64,000 bases of DNA from Struthidea cinerea (lineage: Eukaryota; Chordata; Aves; Passeriformes; Corcoracidae), in contig VZTI01003805.1 in the NCBI GenBank assembly GCA_013397865.1, positions 1,013,358 through 1,077,357 on the forward strand, read 5' to 3'. The position numbers were made by a program, and so were the translations under genes. Below the pieces are notes generated by a model that saw only the letters and a list, made by a program, of their open reading frames with translations, had not been told where the DNA came from and searched no databases. Of the stretch, positions 11,506-24,650 are shown in pieces (within the stretch, counting starts at the first letter, position 1; each line of letters begins with the position of its first letter).

Positions 11506-14500
11506 GTAAAATCACAGCAGTTAACACAGCACAGTCAGGAGTTCAGGCCAAAAACGAATCTTACTTGTCTCGCTGATTGCATAGGAAATAAACTGCTAAA
11601 AGATTGATGGTATAAAATCAGATGTAAATCCAGAGTTGTTGATGAATCCAGTCTAAGGATAAAATGGACAGGACATTAACAGGCTTTGCATTTTCATCAC
11701 CTAAAGAAGTATTGGATACAGTTTGTGTTTTCAGTGTGAAAGATTGTTTTCTTTATCTTTTGTCTTCACTTCTTTTAATTGTTTCCCTTGTTCTCCAGCC
11801 TTAAGCAAACTATCTAGATATTAAAGAACTCCAGCTATCTCTTTTCAGTCCCTGCCTCAGATTTCTTTTACAACTCATGGCCCAATCCTGTGCTCTTCAC
11901 ATTAGATGTATCTCACCAGCTATTCAAGTAATTTACTTGATTCACCCTGTTATACACCAGAGGTAAAAGTGAGAGCAAAATAAATCCTAAAGTCCAAACC
12001 CCTGAGCCATGCCTGTATGGGCCTTTGCTTAAATATTACCGTTTTCTGCCCTTCATAATCCCATTCTTCTCCTTCTTTTTACCTGGTCCTTACACCACTG
12101 TCTGTTCTCTGCCTTACACCTGAAGTGTTCCTCTTTCTCTGCTTGTCTGTTTGGTAAAGTTGTCTCCATTACCCCTCCATGTTGATTTGCTATTTACGCT
12201 ATGTCTTGTTTCCACTTAAAGTATGAAGTGAAGGAAACTATAATTAGGGAGAAAATGCTTTAACATAGATTGTGTTTCTTCCCCACTCTTTCATGTGGTC
12301 TCACCTTCTCCATTATCACCTTGTTTGCCAATTTGTTCTCTGCTTATTTGCAAAATTTGGACATCTTATGCATGGCAGGGCTGTTCAGTGTAAATAGTAC
12401 TTGGAGCAAATCCAGCTGTTAGATTAAGAGTGGGGTGTAAAGATCCAATCTTTACTTTCATGACAACATGCAGAATGAAGCCTCACTAATCCTAAAAACA
12501 AGATTTGCTAAGTTTACAATATTGATCACTGAGGTAGGTGTGATAAGCATTGCACTAATCCCATATATTTGGAACTGTTTCTTGTCTGGCTGGTGTTTGC
12601 ATGGGTTGATTTTTTTTGTTATGTAGTATTGGTGCAGTACTTTTAGATCAAAGTTCCAGAGTTAGCAAATGCAAATGTCATTTGTAAATTTAGTTCTTTC
12701 CAGGCACGAGCAAATGCCATAGAGGCTGTGAATAATCATGGAGTATTGCCTTCTGAAAAATCACCATTTCTCAGTAGCTGTGCTAAAAAAATTTTATTTT
12801 AATCCCTTAATTCATATTTATACGAGGTTCTTCTGCATAGGTCAACATAAATGTTTCTGTGCATTACTTGTATTACTTCTGCCCCAGATCTTCTTTCATT
12901 CTCACTGAGTGTTTTGTTATTCTCTAAAAGCAGTCTTTAGTAGTTTGGGTTTTTTGTCCTAAAAGTCTTGGTATTGGTGGGAATCCACTCCCCTCAGCCC
13001 TCACATGAATCTCATGTTAATCATGCTGCAGATGCCACACCTGGGGGACTTGGAGCAGTTCTGGTATCTGTGGAACAGGCCCTGCCTAAGCAAAAACTGT
13101 GCCAGCTTTGCCACAGCCCTGCATCCGTGGGGTTCACCTGCCTCCAAGGCAGCCGAGAACAGCAACAATAACCTTGTTCCCTTTGCACCTCTGTCTCCAT
13201 ATCTCAAATTGGGAAGAGAAGGAATTAAGGCCAAACTCCTCACATGGGCTCACGATACATTCAGACCACAGACTGTATTTAGTATTTAAGCTGTTAAACA
13301 AATGGAAAGTTTCAATTGCTTTCAAACATTTTTATCTTAACCTGGCATAATTCGATGTCTAATTAATAACCATTCAGGATAAGATTCTTCTTCCTTTTTG
13401 CTGAAACACCTGATTTAAACTACTGAAATCATACCAGTTGTTGCTGTTAATATTTACTGCAATACTATGTTATTGCTCTTTTAATAGTGAGAGAATTGGA
13501 GCTCCTCAAAAGTAGAAACAAATTTTCCACCTCATGAAAATGTTAAGATTTAGTAAGACAGTGTGCTAAAGAATCTGATAAACTATCATGTGCCAGGCAA
13601 AAAGATAAACTTTTAATGGTTATGTGAAACAAGATTTCAAGCTTTTGCTTTTGGCAAAGCTTATCTTTTGATACGTTTGTTTTGATCACCTCAAACTATT
13701 TTAAATGGATGGTGTGGAAAGTCACTGTTAATAAGATTCAGCACTGTATTTCAGTCTGTGAAACAGTAATTATTCAACATATAGAACCAATCTATTCTAG
13801 TCAAAACATTAATTTTCAAAATTTGTGTATTTCAAGAAAAAGGGACTCTATCAAATAAATATTTTAACTATAAATACTTTCTGTGAAACTGTTAACAAGT
13901 TCTGCTTAGGCTAATACATTTTGGCCAGTAACAATAGTCTAAACCTCTACATTTTCAAAGCATTAGAAAGCTGCTTTACAACAGTCTGTGATTTATTTCT
14001 GTAAAATATGCAGTGATTCTGGTGTCATAAGCCATTCAGGAGTGTCCATGTTAAGAGGATATGAGGAGTTTCCAGCTCTGGTGTGCTAAGACTGCTTCCT
14101 TCCTTTTCATCAAAGCACTGGCAGAAAGGAACACTGCTCTAACCTCTTCCTTCAGAAAGGGCAAGACCTTCTTTTCTGTCTTTACTAAACCATTTTACAG
14201 TTCTGAGTACACAGCATCCGTTTGTCAAAGTCAAATTATTTGAAAAACAGTCTCAGCTCAGACAAGTAAATGAATCAGAAGAAATAACATTCCCTTTTTC
14301 TTCCCACACTGACTCTGATTTGCTGACAGCTGGAAGTCCTTGTGGTTGTGGGGCAGCTGAAGAACTGGCAGGGAGCAGGAAGAGTGTATTTAGAGGACAG
14401 TGAAAAATCAAGAACAAGAATTGCAATTTGCTCTGTTCGCACTAATAGGAAAGCCTGGTACTGCTGTGAGGGATTTACCCTCTCATATATGAAAATGTTC

Positions 14501-17500
14501 AGTTCTGGTCTGGAAACTGGGAATCATTCTGCTGCTTCTTTAGGAGACTGAGTGTCCTCTGTGATACAAGTGACTCTTTGAGCCCTGGTCTTTCCATCAC
14601 TTACACTGGTCCTCATCCTGGGCTTATGTAGGAAGCATCATGCTTGCACCTCCTCCTTGTCTTTCTCAGAGTTATGTCATGCAGGAATCTTGGACATGGA
14701 AAATTCTTTTCTTTAAGATTATTATTTCCTGTTATTAGCATTTCAATGCCTGAGTAACTGTTTCCTGACTTTTATAGCCTTGTTTATAGCATCCATTATG
14801 AAAAGTTAGGTTGGGTTTTATTTCTACCGTCAGCTGCTCAAGTGAAATATAAGAGCAGTTTAAGATCAGTGCTGTTCTCCTGACCATAACATGAAAACAA
14901 ACCAAATGTGTAATTTCTCAGGCTTATGTGACAGATGTAAACTTTAGCCTATGATGCACTCACTGTGCCTTGGTTTGTCTGTGGAATAAGCAAATCTCTC
15001 CTACATCTTTACCCTTTCTCTGGCAGTGTAAAAATCTTGCCTGATTTCTTTGTTCCTGCAAAATTTCTTTAAATAATGTGATATGAGTGCTAGAACTCTA
15101 CAAGAAAGAGGGAAAATTAGCCTCTTCCTGAAGGGCAGATTCTTGGAGACAAGCAGGGAGTGAAGATCGTTAAAAGAGCAGAAAGCCAGGCTTTCAAAGT
15201 GACAGAAGAGACGCTTCCCCCAGGGTCTGTCAGGCACTGGGTCAAATTCACTGCAGCCCAGGAAAGTGGCCCAATTACTTAAAATCAAGCCTGGGGAATA
15301 GTTCTCAGCTCTGATGACACCTGGGCATGAGGAGAGTTGCATCATTTGTTCTGGCATAATCAATATGAACTTTATCTACTTAAAATTAGGTAGTCTGTAT
15401 GTTACTGTGGTATATTTTTCCTTTTTCAATATAAAAACCTTGGTTCTTTCTTCAGGGAGCTTATTAAAAGGAAGAACTAAGCAGAGCTACCTCATTGATT
15501 TCGGGTCCTTCACAATGGTTAGCCCAGAGTGAACTATTTTTTGTGCGGTTGATGTTCAGTACTGCTGTACTTGGATGGGGGTGGTTTTTTTGAGGGTGGG
15601 AGTTTAAGCATTATCTTTAGGCTAATCTGTTGATGTTGGTTTGGTTACATGTGACCCAGGAGCAGTGACAGGTAGAACCTAAACCCCAGCAAAGTGCCAG
15701 CCTTCATGCATGGCAAATCCCAGCTTACTCCTTAGCTGTGATTTCAGTGACGTGAGGCCTGGGAAAAGGTAATACTGACCACAGAGCTGAGCAAACGGGG
15801 CTCTGAGTGAACGAACCGAGGGCAGAAGTAAACGCCTGGTACAGCTGTTCCTGGAATTAGCCCTTTCTGTACCCTGGTGAAGTTTGACAGCTTTCTCTGC
15901 AGGTACATAGGGTTAATTATATAACTTAATCTTAGCTCCTTTAAAATTTTGTTCACATCGCTGATCTCACCGATGATTGTCAAGGGTGTGATTTTGATGT
16001 AGGTCAGGTTATTTAAGGCCAAAGTGCTGCTCTAACGGTGAAAGAAATTTTCAGGCCAAATTACTCTCTCAGGGTATCTAAAGGACAAAATTGACTTGCT
16101 TGCACGTCTGCCTCCTAGAACAAAAGACACCAAAGAGAACAGCAGGGAAATGGCCCTGTCTCTGAACCCCTTCTTCCCTGAATGGATATTAAAAGCAGAT
16201 GTGGTCTATTGGGATAGGAGAGAGCTCCCCAAGGCTCAGCTATGGGTCTCATTACTACTCTTTTTCTTCTTTAGCATAAAAATACTTTTAGATTTGTCCT
16301 TTTACCTTAAGATTCTCAAGATCTTTTCAAATAATGAAGAGGTCACAAAATTGTGCAGCACAGCAGGAGAGTCACCCGTACTCTGTGGGGATAAAGTGCA
16401 GTATCCAGAGGGTAGGTGATTTTTCCTCGGGTCACTTAAAAAAATCTGCATCAAAGCAAGAATAGAATCAGACTTCATGATCTTATGTTCTTATTCTCCC
16501 TTTTAGGTTTTAACATCCTGTTTCATTCTCCTGAGCAATGCAAACAAATCGTTAGCTTGTCCTGGAGTGCACTTTACAAGAGCTTACCCCAGGAAGTTCT
16601 CCTCTGAGTTCATTATTTCTGATTCAGTTTATCTGAGGACATAGCAAATGGACCCTTTTACAGAGTGAGAAACTTCTTCCATTAAACCAAGGTTTATAGG
16701 TTCCCACTCTGATCCCTTTATTGCTATACATTCAGTGGCAGAAGCAGACAGAGGAAGGGAGCAAGTTACGTGATTTGGTAGTCTAATAATTTTTTTGTAC
16801 CAGAGGCAGAAGACAGACTTCCTTGTGGTTTTTCTGAAAAGATAAGGTCTTGAGTTCATACAAGGCATTTTAGGAGGGAAGGAATTTGTGTCTCGCTCCT
16901 AAAGCACTGCCAGGAAAGCAGTGACACAAGTTAATGACTTGTCACAAGGTTATGCTGTAGCTTACCGTGACTGTAAGTCTCTGTTTCTAATAGTGCCACC
17001 CTTTCACCAGTGCTGGAGCCTCACAGTGCAGTTGTGCTGGGCACTGCACAGAGAGGGTCTTTAGGAGAAGCCTGTCAACAGCAACTTTATTATCATGGAT
17101 ACAGCAGAAGGCTATTGTAGTTCCTGTTTTCTAAGGAACTGCTGTTTTCTATTCTATTTTTCTTTTGTATTCTCCTGTTGTTTTCCTCTTTCCTTAACCT
17201 ATGCTGCAGAGATCAGGTTTTCTATAAAGTCCTTCTGTGGAATAGCCTTATTATCCTCACATGCCAGCCCTCTGCTGACACAGAAATCACCCAGAGCAGT
17301 CAGAGAACTGACTGATGATTCAAGGCAACAAGAACTGTAAGAGTTAAAAGTTGGAGAGGGGTCAGAAAAAGTGGAGGCAGTGTTGCAGCAGCCTGCATCA
17401 CTCAGCCTTGGACTTCCTCCAGAAATTAAGGTATCCAACAGATAAAGATTGCCCCTGCTGTGCATCCAACACCACTGGATCAGCCAAGAGGGCTGACATA

Positions 17501-20500
17501 GCTTGCACAAACCTGAGACCTCAGAGGAGTGGTACAAGCACACCTTAATGCAAGGACCACCAGGGCAATTTCAGCACAATGTGATGCTGAATATCTGTGT
17601 CCTGATGCCTCCGTAGGTACAGCAGTGCTCTTGCTACACTGTCCTTCTCATCAAGAGAAAGGGCAGATTTCAGTGCACTTCACAGATCTTTGCTGAATTT
17701 CAGCTGTAGTAGAGACACAAGCACGTGTGGAAGGTTTAGTTTAGGAGGGTGTTTTCTTGGAGAGCTGAATTTGTGTTCAAATCTGTCACCCATTCAGCCT
17801 AGATATATGTCCCATTTATAACTGAATTTCTGCAGGGAGCACTGTGCACCAGCACAAAAATATTTTTTGGAGAATAGGGATACAGGGTTGTTTTAGCAAT
17901 ATTTATGTATCGGCTTAATTGTGAAAAATTGTAGAGTGTTTTTATTATCCTGAGAAAAATTACCTTCAGTAGTGTAAGTTATACCCCCTTTTGGTTTAAG
18001 GATGCATTGCACAGAGATCTTTGGCATTTGGACACTTCAGAGCGGGGAGCCCTTAGTGTTCTCTGAACTTGTCGTACTTCAGATAAAGCTTTAAAGCCTA
18101 AAGCTGTCTGACTGAGGTTGTTGGGTTATGATGACTACCCAGAGCAGGGGCAGGCTTCACATGGGCCATGTTTGATGACCAATTCCTGATTAATTTTTAT
18201 CTGAGTGATATAAAAAACCCCACTAAAACTTTTCTGTGCTGAGAACCTCTGGGAGTATAAAATGTCAAGTCACTAATTGGGGCTACTCCTGAAATCTGTG
18301 TTAAGTTTCATCCTTTTTAACAGCCAATCTACTTGTCAGGGAATTAATCCCAGCTCCCTAAACTGCCATAATAAAAAGATGGGATAAATTTGGAGGCTTG
18401 GACCTGAGGACTTCAGAGCTAGAATGTCTTTTGTCTCCTCCCAGATTCATTCAGTCATTATGTTGGGACCCTGAAGAATCAATTTTTCTTTAATTATGTG
18501 GCTTAGTATAAGCAGAGTCTAGAATATCTTAAAAGAATCACATCTCAGTTGGAAATTCTCTTGATTTCACCATTTCCCATGAAAACCTCATTGTGCTTTC
18601 ACTGCCTTGATAATTACTTGCTCATTATTAGGATAGGGCAAAAAGCCTGCAAAATCTGTGAGCTCAATAAAGTCACTTGTTTTGACGTGCCTGATTGTTC
18701 TGTGGAGATTGGTAAGGAATGCAAATAGGACTTTATATCTGTGTAGTCAAACCAACAACTGTAAAATTCAATGCTAATCAAATTCTGTCACACTTTATAT
18801 CAACTCAATGCGAAACGAAAAACAAAAGTGTCATGGAAACAGGCTCTGCTTCTTTAATGAATGCATTTTAACCCCATGAAGTCCAAACCCTGAGACTCTT
18901 CAGTTTCCCCTGGACTCTCCAATGTTATATCTAACAGATAGAACATGTTATATCTAGCAGAACCTCTTCATGGCTGCAGTCAGACGTGATTGCCAGGTAA
19001 CAGTTCTTAAACCCCCTAAATTGTTGTTCATCTAGCAGTCTTCAGCTCTTTATAACAAAACATTTGTTTTCCTCCATGTGTATAAGGAGTCAGCCCCAGT
19101 GAGCTGCCCCCAAGACAGACAGACATTTGCAACATACTCAGCTAAAATTAAGTAGGTTGCTCTTCTCCATTTGATCCGGTATGTTTGAAATTTCAGGCAG
19201 CAGCTGTAACTGTGCCTTGTGACTATTTAGGTCTATGCCAAGCACTGATATTGGAAAGTCTCACTTTCATTGGCAGCCTGATCGCTCCCCACTGAGGGGT
19301 CTGTGGGTGCAGCGTCCTGTGTGTCCTGCTGGGTGAGTCCTTCCCTGGCTGTGCTCCCTGGTGGGCTCGCTGTGAGCTCAGCCACCAGCTGTGAATGGCA
19401 CAGGAGGGAACTAACACTCACAAGGGGTCGGAGGCTCGTAGGGTTTTTGTGGGAGAGGAACATCCTGGCCCCAGTGTAGGAGGTGCCTCTAGGCTGCAGC
19501 TAATATCATGGGACACTACCCTTCAGCATACCCTGATAGTTCTAGTTATCTAGATAATTCCGGCAGCAAAAGAGATCAGAACCAGCACAGAAGAATCTCA
19601 GTCCAGAAAAGAGTTATTATTTTAGCAAGTGAAAGATGTGATGCATGCTACTTTGACAATGACTAAGGAGTGAACAGCACTTTAGTGAATAATTATGAAT
19701 GTTATGGCTCCTCCGGATGCCTCCACAGTCTGTTGACACGATCTTCCCTTTACAAGGGTTGAATTAATGCCGAAAGCCACCCTCCATCCTCCTGTATCTG
19801 CCAGACTTTGGGAGCGTTGGTGCGTGCTGGGTCAGGTGTGAAAAGCAATGCACAGTTTTATCAGGAAGGTCTGAACAACCCTGTGGCCTGTGTTCCCTCA
19901 CAACTGTGACGGCGACCACAACATTTACATTTAAGGAAGAGAAAAAAATCAGTAGCTTCAAAAATTTTTCATGGAAGGAATTGTAGTAAGAATAGCTGGT
20001 GACTAAACTATAGTGTCGTAGACATTAACTTAATTCCCTGACAGCAGGAAAGGTTCTGTTTTCCTCTCTTGGCCTCTCATTCATCAGCCTTAAGTACTTA
20101 ACTGTCCCCCAAGAATTAGCACTCACAGCATATTAATCCATAGCAATCAATAAACATGGTGCTGAGTGAAACACAAGCTACAACACAGCTGAGGAGTAGG
20201 TTTTCTCATTCTCTCAGAACTTACCAAGGTCTTCATGGAGATGAGCTGTATCTGAGCAGTATTTCACACATAGGAAAGTGCAAAAAGATCCTGACAGCAG
20301 AGAAGTCCTGTGGACCTTGCTGAGGCAATCTAGGTTAACTGGAAGTGTTGAGCTCTGGAGAGAAACTGGAGATGCTGTGTTACAGAACCATTACAAATTT
20401 TAGTATACTTGGAGTACCTCAAGACCATCGTCACTGGAGTTCCACTTTGTTCTCTGTGTAATCTATTTAGGTCTTCTTCATGATCCCAAAAATGTTGTTG

Positions 20501-23500
20501 CTTTGGCTCAGTTTGGTGGCAGGACCAAGAGCTCAAAGTGCCTTAAAGCAGTAAGGGCTGTTGGGAGCAGCTCATGTCTTTTCTCAGTTGTTTCTTAGCA
20601 GGTGGTAACATCAGTGCTGAGTAAAATCCAGGCAGTGGAACTGAGCATCCTCCTGCCCAGCAAAGCCACTGACTCTGAGCTGCCTATCAGCTACGTGGGG
20701 AGCATGAAATGAATCGTGCTCAGGGTCAAAGAATCTCTATTTGAAAAATCAGTATTTAGAAGAATTTGGATAATATTCTGTAAAATGTTACTACCAGCAT
20801 TAGGTACAGTTATCCACTGTGCTTAAACATGCAACAGAATTATCACGTTCATGCTGGATTAAATATATTTATACTCATCTAGTCATGGGAGCTCAGAATT
20901 TTAGAGTGACTAGGATTGGAGATTGGCCATCCTGGGCTAAATTTCCACCCACTGGGAAGCTGAAGTCAGACACTCAATCTCAGATTGCAGAAGCAGAAGG
21001 AAAGACAGCTTTCAAACACACTAATACAGTAGAACCAAGTATAAATAAAACATTTTAACCAAGCTAGAAAGCAGGATTGTAGGAAACTGGCTTTAGGCCA
21101 TTCCTTTATTTTTAGTGAGAGTTTTGGGTTTTGCTTTCCAGTTTTATTGCACTTGATTTTGTCCATTTGCAATCTAATAATTACTGGCGATGGGAACATC
21201 AGCAGCTAACATACCCCACTGAGCTGAGAAGATTCTGAAGTGCTGAGACAGAAGAGTATCAAAATGTCAGCATGCTGCAGTTACAAGCGGCTATAAGAAG
21301 AGTCAGATATGATAATTTCTGTTCCCCTTCAAGTTCAGAACTGGCAGGTATATAATTTTGTCTTTAACACTGGTAAAAGGTGCTTATGGAAGGCTTATTT
21401 AGCAATCTGGGATAAGATGTTATTCTCTCTGTAGGTGTTCTTGTTTTTCACGTGAGTAAAAGCTGGTGTTCTCATTGCCCTGGGTGAACAGGCACATCCT
21501 GTTTTACAGAACACTACATTCAGGTTAGTACTTCGGCAAGATAAGTTCCAGGAAGAGCAGCAGGGATGTTCATAGTGTACAGTGTTAGGTGGAAGATGTA
21601 AGGAGAAGTCCTTGTTTAGCCTGGCAAAGGAAAACAATACAAGTGTATTTTGACAGCTCACATTCCCTGTTGGGAACAAACGTCCACCTCAAGGGTCAGT
21701 GGTCGATGGAGTGGATTGCTTGGGGAGCCTCTGTCTTCGGAAGAGTTTAGAAAGCTGAGGCAATATTTCAAGAATAGATTAAGTACAGCTGTTCTTGTCT
21801 TGAGGCTGGGGACAGACTGCCTCATCCCTCGGTGTCCCTGCAGACTCTGCTCTCAGTTGTTCACGTGCATTGTCCCAGCCTGGATCACCCTGGCATCGCC
21901 ATGGCCATGGTCCTGCAGCTTTTCTCTACTCACACAGTATGACACTGGCTACTCCCAGCTATTTTTCACTCACATCTTCTTGAAATACTTGGGGTTTTTT
22001 GTTTAAATAACAGTTCATAGCCTCTCCCAAACAAAGATTACATCACCTCCTTGACAGTCGAGTCTCGATCTGTGCACCTGCACAAACCCCATCTTTATAC
22101 CTGTGAACAGGGCGTGTAAGCCGTGTTCTTTAAATGCTCAATGCTTTTGTAGGGCCTGTATTTTCAGAGTATCTTAAAAGCTTTTTCTTGGAAACACTCA
22201 TGTTCTCTTCCATGCTTTTATGTTGGTGACGGGACAGAAGACTTTAAACAAGAATTACACATCTCCAAGATGGCAATACCTCCTTGTGCACCAGCATTTT
22301 TTAAAAGTGTGGCTTGGGCACAGTGAATACCCTGCATATCTAATGATTTATGGGCAATTACTGTATCACTGCTAATGACCTAGAAATTTTAAGTGCTTCG
22401 TGAAGAATACTAGAGAAGAACTAGTCCAAAGTGGAAGAACAACCAGCGTCTGTTCATGGCTGCTTTGGTTTATCCTGCTTGTTTCTGTCAGGCAAAGCCA
22501 CAGCACTTAGTTCTTTGTTCTGGCTTCTTGTCTGGTCTTTTATATACATTTTAGTGAGTGTATTTCACATTTAAATACATTCACTGATCTGAGCCTGCTT
22601 CTTATTTTGCATCTCCTCAGAACTATTAAGACTACTGGCAGACTCACTATAGGTTTCTAACTTTCAAAGCTCCAGGATTAGTGTTGGTATTTTAGCCTTG
22701 GAACTTGCTGTCTTCACAATTCTGTAGTGATATGAGAATGTGAGGCTTCAAACAAAATGTGATTCCTTCTTCTTCTATAAGCTCTTAATTGGTTTTCTCT
22801 CTGTGTCCTTTTTAAGGAGATGTTTGCTTTTTTTTTAATTTGGCTTACCTTTTTCTGTCCAGATACATTACTGCTCTATTAGTGGCAATATGTACTTTTA
22901 AAGACAGTGTAAGCAGATAAATGTAACAGCATTTTGGCTGAAAAGCCAACGTCCCCATAATGCACTATCGATTTACCAAATAATTACCAAATAATTGTCT
23001 TGGTAAGTATCAGAAAGGCTGAACTTTAGCTGTTGTAGTTGTGAAAGTTTATATGAAATCTCAACAAAATTCTGCCCAGAGGAAATTTTCTGTGTAATGA
23101 ACAAATGAATGGGAGTGGAGAAGAATAATCTCCCCTTGGGAACCTTCCTTTGGGGTAAGAAAAAGAGAGGCAGTTTATGCTGTAATGCTAAGAGAAAAAG
23201 AACAAAACCTACCTACTTCTCTGAAGAAACAGCCTCCTTGGACACCTCTTTCCTGTCACTACACCAGTGTGTATTTTCTTCACTATATAAAATAGCTCGA
23301 GCCTTCTTGATAATGCTCATCCTGCAGAGACTAGAAGTGAGCATTTTCAGGCTTTTAGGTGGCAACAGCAGCCTAAAAAAAATTTGCCACCTCATCCCTA
23401 TCCAGCTCCAATCCACACACAGATCTTTACGTTAAAGTTCAAGCTTGAGCTATCTTGCCTGGCAAAAACAAGTTGTTTGACACTAAAGCTACAAACACTG

Positions 23501-24483
23501 TAGAGATGAGTTATCTACCAATTACAACACCTTATCAACATCTTATCAACTGCTAATCCAATTAGTCTGCATGGCTCACTGCTGTGTGGCTCCCTTAGTC
23601 CTCCCAGGCTCGAGGTAGGCAGTAATTCACATGCACTGCGAGAGGTAACACTTGCAGGAAAGACAAGCTCTAAAAATTCTCCTAAAGGAGGATGAGTAAA
23701 TCACTAACTGTCCCAAGAGTAATTGAGATGCCATGATCACTGGAGCAGGCAGTCTGTAATCACGTTTTATTGACAGCTCCTAAAGATCAGTCTTCCTTGG
23801 GAGCTGCCCAGAGTGAAACCGAACCGAGTGTGTCTAGAGGGCCTGGTGCACCACAGAGTGACAGGACCAGACCTGGCACCAAATGATCCACTTTGAGTCA
23901 GGGACAGCACTCCCAGCCTTTCAGGGTAGTGCTGTGCACAGATCCCTGTTCGCTGCTGGAATTCGCAGCATAGCTCAGACACAGCTCTTCACAGGGAGTG
24001 TGGCAGTTTGTGTACACAGAGCCACGACTCTCAGCTCGTCTGGTACTGTGTTCTTCGGAGGAGAAAGGCAGAGGTAGCTGATCTTGTTGTGGCACACTTG
24101 CAAATACAGTTTCCCTATAAATAAATATTTGACTTAAACATTTATTAAATTGGCGTTTGAGTACTTACATAAGTTCATTTTTAAAAATCACATGCTTCCT
24201 TTTATACATTTGGGAAGCCATGTTCCATCTCTGGGTTTGCTATCACAGCTTTATAAACACCTGAATACAATCCTGGAAAAACAAGAATCTTAAAGACAGC
24301 CTGCTACCAGGTACCACCCAACAACCCACAAACACATTCCACTGTACCACAATAAATGGGATCTCTTAGCCCCTGGCTAAGACAGATAGAAATTCTTTAA
24401 ATGTGTTAAAACGTAAAGTGATATATTAGATGTGTGGTTTGTGTGTTGGTACCAATAACCATTTTGCATTCCCTTTCTTGCAG
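11506..24483 (+). other. CLSTN2: CLSTN2 intron, about 13 kb
   Basis: The largest complete intron here, from GTAAAA at 11506 to TTCTTGCAG ending at 24483; it interrupts a Gly codon (phase 1). I see no exon, RNA gene or clear transposon in it. Open frames on both strands (for example 120 aa at 15001-15363 minus and 118 aa at 21650-22006 plus) have no domain I recognise and no codon bias. Small tandem oddities: a 16-bp direct repeat at 18922-18937/18945-18960 and an 11-bp tandem repeat at 22973-22994. Long AT-rich parts (13.3-14.0 kb, 18.4-18.8 kb) could hold regulatory elements. Confidence 0.85.
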
Positions 24484-24650
24484 GAGGTGAAGTCACCAAG
24501 CCCAGATTTGCTCAGTATTTCCATGGCAGCCTGGCCAGTCTGACAATCCGGCCAGGGAAAATTGAGAGTCAGAAAGTGATTTCCTGTTTGCAGGCCTGCA
24601 AGGAAGGTCTCGATATTAATTCTCTTGAGAGTCTTGGCCAAGGAATAAAG
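24484..24650 (+). CDS. CLSTN2: CLSTN2 exon: end of the LNS domain
   Basis: This exon encodes residues 55-110 of the visible part: it completes the split Gly codon, then GEVTKPRFAQYFHGSLASL through LESLGQGIK (167 nt, leaves in phase 0). The FHGSLASLTIRPG string is the last strand pair of a laminin-G-type fold, where FxGxLxxLxI is typical. The Cys-rich turn SCLQACKEGLDINSLESL then links to the calsyntenin-specific ectodomain. The acceptor is TTTCTTGCAG and the donor AAG|GTGAGG at 24651. It matches calsyntenin-2 better than CLSTN1 or CLSTN3 as I remember them. Confidence 0.97.
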
